Source: Coptis chinensis (lineage: Eukaryota; Streptophyta; Magnoliopsida; Ranunculales; Ranunculaceae). Taken from it: 64,000 bases of DNA. This document shows positions 10,149 to 19,747 of this stretch, one piece after another. Made by a program: the position numbers and the translations under genes. Position 1 is the first letter of the stretch. Each line of letters begins with the position of its first letter. Where the stretch lies: positions 101,235,001 through 101,299,000 of the forward strand of contig CM027379.1 of NCBI GenBank assembly GCA_015680905.1, read 5' to 3'. The notes below the pieces were generated by a model. That model searched no databases. It was not told the DNA's origin and saw only the letters and a list, made by a program, of their open reading frames with translations.

Positions 10149-11274
10149 TTAGTTAGAGCTAGAACCACCTCTAGCCCTTGCCCATTCAGCACGTATTTCA
10201 GCTTGTTGTTGCTCGATTATAAAAGTGGTATCGGGATGGAGGACACTTGTATCGGTCGCTAAAATCTTAGCTTCATATTGCATCTTTTGAAGCCAATTTT
10301 TTTCCAATTGAACCTGATTTTTTTCTGCTTGAATCCAATTTTTTTCTTTTATTGCCATCACAGTTCTTTGACCATATACAAGTTCCCTTTCCCTAAGTTC
10401 TAAGCATTTTTGTGTTTCATTTGCATCCTGTGAAAATATATCCTCTAAACGTGTAAAGTAACCCTCCAACATACCAACTGATTTTTCTTGGTTCCTTTTG
10501 GAGTTGGCTTTCTTCGATCCAAGAGGACGCTCTATTTCTTGAGAACCCTCCAATTCAACTCCACCAACACTTGGTGAATTAGAAGTTGAATCTTCACTAT
10601 CATTTTTGCGACCTTTTCCCTTTGTGGGGCGGCTTAACCTTGCCTCAAAAACGTTACTCCACTTTGGATTATCCTTGAGTATAACGTAACAATGATCAAG
10701 TGAAAAAGCCGATTTTTCTTGTAGTTGGTACGTCATCCTTGCCTCGGACAACTAAAAAATAAAATGGTGGTAATTAGACTAAAATAATCACTAAGAGTAA
10801 GATAATTAAACTAAAATAATAATTAGACTAAGATAATAATTAGACTAAGACTAAAATGGAAATAATAAATACACTAAGACAATTAGACTAAGACGAAAAT
10901 AATTAGACTAAGACTAAGATAATCAATAAATTCCAAATTGACAACGTTATAATTACCCGGCTTTGTATTGTTGTACCACTTGCATGTCGAGCCTCCACCG
11001 CATTCACAATTGCAACAAACTTGTTCATCATTTTTGAAATATATTTCCACCTACCGCTAATTAAATCGGAAGACCTATCCGACCCACGTGCTTGATTGAA
11101 CTCGTTTGTTACACGATTCCAAAATCCTTTTGCATTTTGGAAAGCACCAATAATGGAGTCTTCACTAATTTTTATCCAAGCAAGACATAGAGCTTGATCA
11201 TCGGACATGCTAAAGTGAATTTTCACTTTTGCTTGAGTGCTACCACTTGCTTGAGATGCTTGAGTTGATGCCAT
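10149..11274 (-). CDS. PIF ORF1: Myb-like DNA-binding accessory protein
   Basis: Two exons on the minus strand: 11274-10957 and 10751-10149, joined by a GT-AG intron (donor GTAATT after ...TTIQSR, acceptor TTTTAG before LSEARM). The joined frame is open for 306 residues. Residues about 18-85 form the Myb/SANT-like trihelix seen in PIF ORF1 proteins (MSDDQALCLAWIKISEDSII, GFWNRVTNEFNQ, GRWKYISKMMNKF). Residues about 107-200 include QEKSAFSLDHCYVILKDNPK WSN and a basic linker (TKGKGRKN...KKANSKRNQ), and the C-terminus is a Gln/Lys/Glu-rich coiled coil. In this superfamily the accessory protein binds the element ends and brings the transposase to the nucleus. Unlike its partner it shows no stop or frameshift. 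Start chosen at the first ATG, 20 residues before the domain. Confidence 0.85.
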
Positions 11275-11450
11275 TTGATATTTTGTTTTTTTTAAGAACT
11301 GATTTTAAAGAAGAAGAAATATGATATATGATTGTTGGAAGTGTGAGTTGAAATGAAACAAATATTGTATATATACCAAAGTTTTTTATTTTGACCGTTT
11401 TTTACCGTTCTGACTTTCTGACCGTTGGTAAACTAGCCGTTAGGACTCCG

Positions 11451-11511
11451 GACGGGATGTTGGATTCCGTCTGGTGAGTTTTGTAATCCAGACGGAATCC
11501 AACATCCCATC
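11451..11511. repeat. Palindrome block, right (2 copies)
   Basis: 21-bp motifs at 11451-11471 (GACGGGATGTTGGATTCCGT plus C) and 11491-11511 (GACGG...CCATC), about 165 bp inside the right TIR, mirroring the left block. Confidence 0.85.
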
Positions 11512-12022
11512 CGAAGTTAACAAGTCAGTCACTATCTCGGTGGAAGGTTTCACCTTGTTTTGAACTGGGGAAAATAGTCACCGGGTTTTTCACCCCTGCA
11601 TTGCACAGCGTTTTTGGTCCCAACCCGGTGAAAAAAGTCACAAACCCCCCTTTTTTCCCTGCATTGCAAATGCTCTTAGAGCATCATCAAATCATTTCTA
11701 AATTTTGTTGTGACACCTCAGCGTTTTTTTTAATCAAAATTGTTAAAAACCCGTCAAGTACCAAAGCAAAATTTCTAAATTTGTTGTTTCGATTTTGCAC
11801 AACAAAAGTTGTCCGATCCCGTCCAGACAATTTTTTTTTATAAACGGCAAAAGTTGTCCCGTCCATCATTTCTCTCTATTTCTGTGGCGCCAAACCATTT
11901 TCAAGCCCATCGTTTCCCTCCATTTTCTACGCTATATATCAGATCAATCACAAGTAAAACATCCATATATTTTTCATTTATTCATCTCCTCTCATCAGTC
12001 ATAAACTTTCAATTATTTTGTC

Positions 12023-13193
12023 ATGAGTTCTAGTAGTCATAATAGCAATTGGTGCGAGTGTTGGTGTGCATGAACGGTTGGTGGTTGATTATTTTGCTGA
12101 TATACCAAATTATAAAGCATGTAAGTTTCATATGAGAAGACTACTTTTTAACCGTATATTGGAAGTTGTCACTAATTTTGATCCATATTTTAAGCCTTCT
12201 TGTGATGCTCTTGGTTTGCCTAGGGTTTCGGGTTTGGTGAAGATGACAACTGCAATACAGATACTTGTTTATGGCTGTCCAGCTGATTCAATAGATCACT
12301 GGATAAAACTTGCTGAGAGTACAACCCGATAATCACTTCATCATTTCTGCAATGCAGTTGTAAACTGTTTTGAAGAACAATACCTGAGAAGCCCAATGGA
12401 AGAAGATGTAATACGCTGCTGCTGCGAGGGAAGGTGAAGAAACGCGGTTGGCGGTATGTTGGGTAGTTTAATTTGTATGCATTGGGTATGAAAAAATTGT
12501 CCAACTGCGTGGCATGGAACTCATTTGGGCCATGCTAGAAAAACGATCGTGATTTTGGAAGCAGTTGTAGACCAGGAGCTATGGTTTTGGCACGTATACT
12601 TTGGAATGGCTGGATCGCGTAATGATATCTTAATGTGTTAGATAATTCTCATTTATTTGATAATTTAGTCAGAGGAACAGCTCCAGCTTGTGTTTATCAA
12701 GTTAATAACAATCCTTACAACATGGGCTACAACCTTGCTGATGGAATATATCGACCATGGGCTACACTGATTCAAACAATCTCATCTCCTGCTATTCCCA
12801 TGGATATTAACTTTGCAAAAGCGCAAGAAGTAGCTCGTAAAGATGTGGAACGTGGTTTTGGTGTTTTACAGGCTAGATTTGCAATTGTTAGCATGCCAGC
12901 TTGTCAGTGGGGACAGAGGAGCTCTATCTCGTATAATGAAAATATGTATTATACTTCACAATATGATTGTTGAGAATGAACGTAATGTACAACTTCCAAA
13001 GTGGAAACCACCTTCAGATGAACGGTTGCAGCATGAAGTTGAGATGTAGAGTAATGACCATCTGTTTGTGCAAAACATGGTAGCCAGGACATTAAATATT
13101 CGTTGTGGAACTACTAATCAACAATTGAAGAATGATCTGGTTGAACATCATTGGGCACATTATGGTGCACACCACAACCAAAGGAACAACTAA
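12023..13193 (+). pseudogene. Second Harbinger transposase, broken
   Basis: A degenerate DDE transposase. The N-terminal segment reads VVDYFADIPNYKACKFHMRR, RVSGLVKMTTAIQILVYGCP and SIDHWIKLAESTTR, then a stop. Other frames give VVNCFEEQYLRSPMEED, GGMLGSLICMHWV*KNCPTAW (Asp of the first catalytic motif lost, TGA inside), ILEAVVDQELWFWHVYFGMA, NLADGIYRPWATLIQTI, ARKDVERGFGVLQARFAIV and IILHNMIVENERN. The end LVEHHWAHYGAHHNQRNN is the usual C-terminus. At least three stops and several frameshifts are present. The initial MSSSSHN frame from 12023 stops early. Confidence 0.9.
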
Positions 13194-13453
13194 TAAGTTT
13201 GTTACCTATGTTTTTTAAGTGTGCTTTCTGTATTTTCTGTTAACTGTACTTTCATCAAGTTTGTTTTGTTTAAATAAGATTGTGATTTGTTGAATAAGAT
13301 TTACACATACTTGAAATTAAAAACGTTACAACATACTTGAAATTAAAAACATTATAACTAAAAATCATCATCTTCATATTATTCATTTTCATCCCTCAGA
13401 AATGGATTGGGAGAGCGTGCTCACCTACCACGAGACTGCCTAACACTGTTTGT

Positions 13454-14542
13454 TTATCCAGAAAAAGAAAAATGCCCAAACTGTTGAGAAGGATGAGTAT
13501 GAATGTATGGATTAGGAGGGGTTGGAATGTATGGAGTAGAAGAGGTTGGATAATGAGGAATAGAAGGAGCAGCAGGAATACCTTGTTCTTGTTCAACCCA
13601 CTTACGATAGATAGCTGCTTGCTTAGCTTCCCAAAATGTCAGTTGAATACCGCTAAACTTGCTTAGATCAAGCATCATAATATCTTGTTCTTTTTGTGCT
13701 TCAAGCATCAATATTTCGTTTTCTTTTTCCTTTTTCATTGAGAGGAACATTTGTCGTTTTAGCTCTGTTTGTTCTTGCAGATATTTTGCAGTTGTAAGTT
13801 GATTGTCTCTGACCTCCTCCAGAGTTTGTACCATTTGGTGCGCAATTTCATCAGCATCTATTTTCTTAAACTTTCTTCCTTTTGGCCGTTTTTCTGATTC
13901 AGGCACTTCCCTCGATGGTTGACTTTCTTTATCTAACGAAATATTGGCTATTCCAATATTGTTCACGATGGATCCACCACTGATGCCACCACTAACATCA
14001 CTACTAGAAGTGGTTCTCTGCTTTTTTGAACTACTATCACTTCTAGCTTTGATAGAAGTGATTCCATTTTGGAGTTAAAATTAAAATCCAATAACAATGC
14101 TCAAATTTAAATGGTTCATTTTGAACAATTGAAAAAATAGTACGAGCTCGTGACATTGTATCATCCGTATTAATACCACTAGCATTCATTCTCAATTGTT
14201 GATCATAATAACCTTGAAATAAACTTACCGCATGTTAGATTATGTGAAAACGCGCTTGAACCGATCCACCAGTTCGTAGTTGCCCTACATGACCAAACTG
14301 GCTCATACGCTTGCTAATTTCATCAGCAATTTTCTCAAAGAAAAAACATGTCTATTTTGGCCCGTTCCAACAACTGCATCTTCTGAAACAAAAATCCAAC
14401 TATGACATAAAATTTCATCTTCTACGGCTGTGAATTTTTTTAAACGACCTTGAACATAGATATGTTGGCTATTTTCTTGGCTTTGGTTTTCACTATTTCT
14501 ACCACCTCTATTTTCTCTATCTCTAGACCTTTGTAAAGACAT
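13454..14542 (-). pseudogene. Second PIF ORF1 Myb-like gene, broken
   Basis: The start is at the ATG at 14542 (MSLQRSRDRENRGG). The Myb-like start KFTAVEDEILCHSWIFVSED is followed by a frameshift near 14350. Traces of the ARFHII...RARTIF...EPFKFEHCYWIL region occur in shifted frames at 14060-14290. The C-terminal part is open at 13966-13454: a basic KRPKGRKFKK stretch, a long Glu/Lys/Met coiled coil (EIAHQMVQTLEEV ... MKKEKENEILMLEAQKEQD) and a Pro/Tyr-rich tail. Divergent from the ORF1 of the first element. Confidence 0.8.
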
Positions 14543-15010
14543 TTTGTGAGTTTGGTGAAGAATAAAAGAAGAAAGAAGATGTGAATTGGTAAAAAAATTA
14601 GTTAAGCAATTATGCAATATATATAGGTCCAGTCCAACGGAACTAAATATAGCCATTAATTCCAATGGTACAAAATCGAGCCGTTTCAATTTTTTTATTA
14701 AAAAAAATGATGGACGACAAAACTTGTCCCGTGCAAGTCATTTCTATATTTCTGACTAATTTGGTTTCGGATTTGACAATTGTTAAAATAAAATCTGTAT
14801 TTTGGCAGCGCGTTGGGAACGAAAATTGCCAAATTTTTTGTCAACTGTCACATTAGAAATCAATTTTAACAATGCGTTGATGATACTCTAAGGGGTGTTT
14901 TATAATAAGTGTTGAAATGTGGGATTGAATTATACCATTGAGATTAAATCTCATGAGGGAGATGACTAAGTCATGTTTACTAGTGAATTTAAAGTACAAT
15001 ATTTTCAGAA

Positions 15011-15216
15011 GCTTTGAGAGCTGATTCTGGGGATAATCCACATGAATTAATGAGGCGATCTGCTGTGAAATTAGGGTATGAAATAATGGGCTTTGTAGTA
15101 GGCAGGAATCTAATGAGTGATGGGTTCTGCAACAAATTCAATTTGGTAATAGTTCTTGAATCTCTAACATTTATTAAAACACTTATGCAAACAAAGAAAT
15201 GAAATTTAAGGAACAT
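15011..15216 (-). pseudogene. mTERF N-terminal fragment
   Basis: Starts at the ATG at 15216 (MFLKFHFFVC), with an Arg/Leu/Ser-rich, acid-poor presequence typical of mitochondrial targeting, then LNLLQNPSLIRF, FTADRLINSCGLSPESALKAS, the conserved start of the plant mTERF cluster proteins. The frame leaves the family after residue about 70, and the rest of the gene is absent. A small LTR element begins directly upstream of its start codon at 15217. Confidence 0.85.
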
Positions 15217-15477
15217 TGATGTAGGAGTTGCGAAGCGTTAGCTCTCAAACAATCTAAAATAATCGATCTAGAATCGATAAAAGTCGATCTTTAACCAAGA
15301 GTCGATCCAATAGATTGAATAAACAAGAACCCACTCTCAAAACCCTACACTTAGCCTTATATAGGCGACCTAAAACATACCCAAAAATATAGACCAAAAC
15401 AAGGGCCCGAAACTACTGAAGGAAATAAACTCGTCATAAGATAACTCAGAGGGCGTGCACCCCTTTATTCCCTATCA
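15217..15477 (-). repeat. 3' LTR of small element
   Basis: 261-bp LTR with a TATATAGG promoter-like box. A partial copy of the first 166 bp occurs at 38985-39150, there also preceded by the same 28 bases of mTERF start sequence. Confidence 0.85.
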
Positions 15478-16203
15478 TTCTCCCCGTCTTGGAGGACATT
15501 CGTCCTCGAATGTTACTAGTGCAAAGACAGAAGAGGTGCAAAGACAGAAGATGAACAACAAAACAGAAGTCGTCCTCGAACTTTGCCACGATATTGACTA
15601 ACTTTCATAGTTTGACGAAAATAACTCGTGGTCACAACAACGCACACAAACAAATGTCCTCTGACAAGAAAGCAATGATTCTTCTCCATTACTAAATTTT
15701 CAAAGTTTTCGAGGAACGAATCTGCAAAACCTTTAAACAAACGCACAAAACCAACACAACCAAATCTTTCCTCCAAATTAGACAAACTCGGATCCACAAA
15801 ACACAAAACAGACAACTCGTCATCGTCAGGATAAACATCATAAACTGGTGGTAAATCTCAGTCGATAAACTCCTTTTTATCACCAACTTGATAATACATT
15901 CTCTCGTCAACAGACTCCTCATCAAACACAGGGGTTAAATCCCAATCAACAATATGCAATTTTTCCTCAACTTCAAAATTAAAAATAGTTTTTTTTTTTT
16001 TTAACCACATCAACAAAGTTCAAAGTTTTAGAACTTTTTACCTTCAATGCGGCTTCCATTGCTGGTGTCTAACGCTCATAAGATTGGTCAAGCTGCCGAG
16101 TAAAGGCGGTGACCTGGCGGGATAGCAATGCTACTTGCCTAAAAAGTTCGGTCATGTGCTCTTTATCATACATATCCAGTCTATAGCTGATTCTGATACC
16201 AAT

Positions 16204-16471
16204 TGATGTAGGAGTTGTGAAGCGTTAGTTCTCAAACAATCTAAAATAATCGATCTCTAACCGAGAATCGATAAAAGTCGAACTTTAATCAAGAGTCGAT
16301 CAAATAAATTGAATAAACAAGAACCCCCTCTCAAAACCCTACACTTAGCTTTATATAGGCAACCTAAACCATACCCGAAAATATGGACCAAAACAAGGGC
16401 CCAAAACTACCGAAGGAAATAAACTCGTCATAAGATAACTCACAGGGAGTGCGCCCCTTTATTCCCTATCA
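16204..16471 (-). repeat. 5' LTR of small element
   Basis: 268-bp LTR, differing from the partner by several substitutions and a small indel near 16256, so the insertion is not recent. Confidence 0.85.
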
Positions 16472-17650
16472 TTAATAATGTAGTATTAGCGTGATGCTGA
16501 GATATAAAATAGCTCACAAACAAAAACACAAAATAAAAAGCTCTCAACTCTCTAATCAATATTTTTAATAACCAAAAACTATTCTCTAATGAGGCGATTA
16601 CAATTATTTATAGCCTAAGAAAACATAACTCATCAAGAAACCCTAGTTTCCTAAACCTAATAAATAACTTACTAAACTTAATTAAATCCTTATTTTCGTC
16701 TATATTATTTATTCTATTTTTATATTGCTATATTGACCCTGAAAACACACTCTGATTAATAGAACTTGTCAAGTAACATTTCTATAAACTAAAATCCTCA
16801 TTTCCAAGCATCTAAAAGCTCCAATTATGTTATGCATTTACATCAAACATCTAGTAAATTTTCCATAAAAAAAAAAAAATAATAATAATAATAATAATTT
16901 ACAGATTTGGGGAGATGATTTGTTGATTTGAAGAACAGAATAACTCAACAGTGATATTCATGCTCTTTTAACCATGTCAAAAGAGAAAAATAACCCCAAC
17001 GCCAAAAGTCCCAAACCTTGGACATTCACAGATGACATACTTATATGCAACTGTTTAAACAGTTGCACAGTGCTATTCTTCCAACTAAACACCAGCAATT
17101 TAGACTCGGACCAAAGGATCATTTGACTAATTTAGGACGCCAGCTGAAAAGTGTGAGAAAAAGTATATAACATTGTAACATTTGCTGGAAAACTGCTTTC
17201 CACTCAGTTTAGCTTAAATGGAATGGAATGGAAACAATTTTTTAGGCTTACGCTGTCTACATTACTGAACCAAGGCATGTCTAGTCGTGCAATGTAGACT
17301 TGGATATAGAACTAGATTTCTATAAAGGATGTTCTTGGCTACAGCCTACATATTAAATTTCACCATGTATAATCAGAATATTAATAATTGTACTGATCTT
17401 CTTATCATCCCAGTATTGGCATACAGTGGTTCAATTAAGTCCACTAGAATTGCTTACGAAATCCACCCTAATCAATCTGACTGAAACCAAACCCCCAAGG
17501 CCCCATGGAAGGTAAACTGTTAAGGAATCAGAGGGTTGACAAGTTAGAAAAGGGCATCCATGGGCAAAGCTAAAGAATTACATTCTGATAGAAACATATC
17601 ATTGAGGCACATGTTTATGGAACCAAACTGAAAAAAATACCTGCATTGAT
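16472..17650. other. Non-coding spacer 3' of mTERF gene
   Basis: AT-rich, no coding homology. Holds an A13 run with a (TAA)n microsatellite at about 16866-16900. The last 50 bp match the sequence 3' of the mTERF gene at 42042, showing that the duplicated unit extends beyond the stop codon. Confidence 0.55.
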
Positions 17651-17658
17651 GTACCAAT

Positions 17659-18945
17659 CTACAATTCCTCAATCTCGGATCCTTGTCTCGAAGAAGCCTT
17701 CGAACCTTGAGTACCCATCTCACTTCGGTATCCCTCCAAGAGTTTGGGTTCCTCGTTATGAAACTTGATCACATACTTTTTCAAGAACACCTCTTCCGCT
17801 ACGCTTAATGCTCGGCCAATACAATTCCTACTTATCAGACCCTTTGAAAGAAGAATCAGAAGAACATAAGATCTAGGAATGAGTCTCTTTTCCAAGCTGA
17901 GAGTGATAGATAACGAGTTCCTGGAAAAATCATCTGGAGTCCAATGAAAGGTATTCATGAAAAAACCCAGTGCTGCATTGATCTTCTTCACTGACGCAGT
18001 CATAATGAAGGGTTGCTTCTTGAACACACAAAGAACCTCATCCTCTGACCAGCCAAAACTCTTATAAACCTCCAATTTTGTGTCCCATGTAGACTTCTTA
18101 GACCCAATAAGCACACGGAATCCAATAGTGAACATCTTACTTGAAGGACTAATACCCATTTTCCTGAGTTGTAACACGACTTCATTAAGCTTGTGGAGTT
18201 CAGAACATAGAGTTTGGGGATTTGCCACCATCAACATTGAGATATGTGATTTGGGAATACCATGATCTAGCAGGAGTGCAATGTTATGTGCCATTCTGCG
18301 TTGTACACCAGTGGACCACTTTAATCGATTAAGAATGACGGCAATGCCAACGTCAGTGGGAACAAAGCTTCTTAGGAAATTGATGATAGGGATGATTTGC
18401 TTCTCTAAGCTTGACTTCAAAATACTAGTGTCCTTAGAGATGAGTTTACCAAGATTGGGTCTTGAAATGCCAATGTTATTGAAATATTCAAGCTTTGGTT
18501 TCAAGGTTTTATCTGGAGAGGCTCGGAGAAGTCGAGGGAGGCTAGAGATGAGTTTTGAAATGTGGGCATCAGTGAAGCCATAGGATTTGAGAAGGGAGAC
18601 AACTGAGTCGGGTCTAGTTGTTGTCGGTTTCTTGAGAGCAACCTTTTTAAAAGCTATGAGAGCTGATTCTGGGCTTAAACCACATAAGTTTATAAGGTAA
18701 TCTACTGTGAAATTGATGCATTTGGAAGCTTTGAGAGCTGATTCTTGGGTTAAGCCACATGAGTTTCTAAGGTAATCCACGGTGACATTTGGTTTTGGAC
18801 TGAGACTAGAGATGAATCTGGTGGGTGCTGGGTTTGGAAGAAGCAAATAATAACAATTCAACAACGGGGTCGTGGTACTGATTCTTGAATTTCGAACAGT
18901 TCTGACTCTAGTTATAAGATTTCGACAAACAAAATGATTAAACAT
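17659..18945 (-). CDS. mTERF family protein, 428 aa
   Basis: An open single-exon gene. mTERFs are alpha-helical superhelix proteins that bind nucleic acid in mitochondria or chloroplasts and affect organelle transcription, splicing or translation. The Arg-rich, acid-poor N-terminus (MFNHFVCRNLITRVRTVRNS) fits mitochondrial import. Repeated helical mTERF motifs follow: VVSLLKSYGFTDAHISKLIS, YFNNIGISRPNLGKLISKD, LLDHGIPKSHISMLM, VYKSFGWSEDEVLCVFKKQP, RSYVLLILLSKGLISRNC. The C-terminus is KKYVIKF...GTQGSKASSRQGSEIEEL. Unlike its paralogues it has the module TVDYL-CGL-ESAL twice (residues about 53-78 and 79-104), making it 30 residues longer. Its flanks are closely similar to those of the gene at 42042-43238. 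Function of these tandem mTERFs is mostly unknown. Confidence 0.93.
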   Translation of the reverse strand: MFNHFVCRNLITRVRTVRNSRISTTTPLLNCYYLLLPNPAPTRFISSLSPKPNVTVDYLRNSCGLTQESALKASKCINFTVDYLINLCGLSPESALIAFKKVALKKPTTTRPDSVVSLLKSYGFTDAHISKLISSLPRLLRASPDKTLKPKLEYFNNIGISRPNLGKLISKDTSILKSSLEKQIIPIINFLRSFVPTDVGIAVILNRLKWSTGVQRRMAHNIALLLDHGIPKSHISMLMVANPQTLCSELHKLNEVVLQLRKMGISPSSKMFTIGFRVLIGSKKSTWDTKLEVYKSFGWSEDEVLCVFKKQPFIMTASVKKINAALGFFMNTFHWTPDDFSRNSLSITLSLEKRLIPRSYVLLILLSKGLISRNCIGRALSVAEEVFLKKYVIKFHNEEPKLLEGYRSEMGTQGSKASSRQGSEIEEL

Positions 18946-19282
18946 TGTAGAGAAAACAATCTATTAATTGGAACTTACAGATTAGTCAGTTGGAAAGAGG
19001 GAGAACAGCGCCTGCCTCCTTTGTTCACCCAAAACCCTGATGGCAAGGGCCTTATAGCGATACTTCCGATATATTTTGACCGATATCTCCTGATATCTCT
19101 AGTAAGGTTTTTCTTTTTACCTCAATAGCTTTCGAACCGTCCTAGTCTTAGGAATATGGTGCCGTTGTATTAAATTATTCTAAAAAAATATTCGAACTAT
19201 GCAAATCTATTTATAAGATATGAATATTATATTGGTCACTCATTAAAATTTCTTGCAATATGAAAATCACACTTCAGATAAA
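18946..19282. other. 5' flank of mTERF gene
   Basis: The first 80 bp upstream of the ATG are nearly identical to the flank of the 42042-43238 gene and contain GTAAGTTCC (18973-18981 on the minus strand), 33 nt upstream of the start. No gene. Confidence 0.6.
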
Positions 19283-19747
19283 TCTCTATTACTAGTATAT
19301 CTATAATGATCGTGGCCTCTTAAATTCATCCGGCACTTTTTCAGACGCATAATATCCTTGATGAATAATAAAATCAGATGCCTAGCTATTTATTAATGAT
19401 GACTACTTTGTCTTTTTATGTGTTTATAAATTTTCAGTACCGATATTGTCCTTAAATAAAACAATTGCTTAACACCTTCAAATAGGGCTAATCAGTCTTT
19501 TCTTGTGAGAGTATATTACAAAACCAAATCCACGCAATTCTCAATTTTACGCACTATAAATGCCATTTAATTAGCAATAATTGGATTATTTAATAAGAGG
19601 TTAAGAAAAGGAAAATTCTAATCAGAGAATAGGACCCGATTCTTTTCCCTTCTCTGTTTCTCATAAATTTTTTTTCAACTACTACTCTCATTCTATTGCA
19701 AACTATATTTTTGTCTTCCAAAGCGTGTGTTCCCATTCACTCAGAAA

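Larger units (their letters stand above)
4657..11675. mobile_element. PIF/Harbinger element, 7,019 bp, with passenger gene
   Basis: Both ends carry the 18-bp perfect inverted repeat GAGCATTTGCAATGCAGG, flanked by TTA at 4654-4656 and 11676-11678. The TTA duplication is the PIF/Harbinger hallmark. Inside are a degenerate plant-mobile-domain gene (about 4977-7410, plus), a degenerate DDE transposase (8234-9735, plus) and a spliced Myb-like accessory gene (11274-10149, minus), the two-protein set this superfamily needs. Further TIR-core copies containing GCTGTGCAATGCA lie about 100 bp inside each end. Seven 21-bp imperfect palindromes occur in left, middle and right blocks. Autonomous PIF elements usually are about 3-6 kb; the passenger accounts for the extra length. 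The broken transposase means it would need help in trans to move. Confidence 0.93.
11679..14888. mobile_element. Second PIF/Harbinger element, 3,210 bp
   Basis: Left end GAGCATCATCAA, right end (reverse complement) GAGTATCATCAA: 12-bp TIRs with one mismatch, plus further inner similarity (ATTTCTAA...TGTGACA). The left flank is the TTA at 11676-11678 shared with the first element; the right flank is TAA (14889-14891), so the duplication is imperfect. It carries its own degenerate transposase (plus) and Myb-like gene (minus) in the same convergent layout as the first element, but both proteins are clearly divergent from those, so it is a different family member and not a copy. GTTGTCC/CTTGTCCCGT-type motifs lie just inside both ends. 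Confidence 0.85.
15217..16471 (-). mobile_element. Small non-autonomous LTR retrotransposon
   Basis: Two similar direct repeats, 15217-15477 (261 bp) and 16204-16471 (268 bp), both TGATGTAGGAG...CCCTATCA, enclose about 725 bp. On the minus strand the upstream LTR is followed by TGGTATCAGA, complementary to the 3' end of initiator tRNA-Met (primer-binding site), and the downstream LTR is preceded by AAGACGGGGAGAA, a Ty3-type polypurine tract. That fixes the orientation as minus. The interior encodes only scraps, including MYDKEHMTELFRQVALLSRQ, a gag-leader-like start, and no protease, RT or integrase. No matching 5-bp target duplication is visible (AACAT versus TTAAT). Confidence 0.85.

Noticed and set aside
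17659-18945. Overlapping antisense open frames inside mTERF genes as extra genes
   Set aside because: They are in frames opposite a clearly conserved protein and are not conserved between paralogues.
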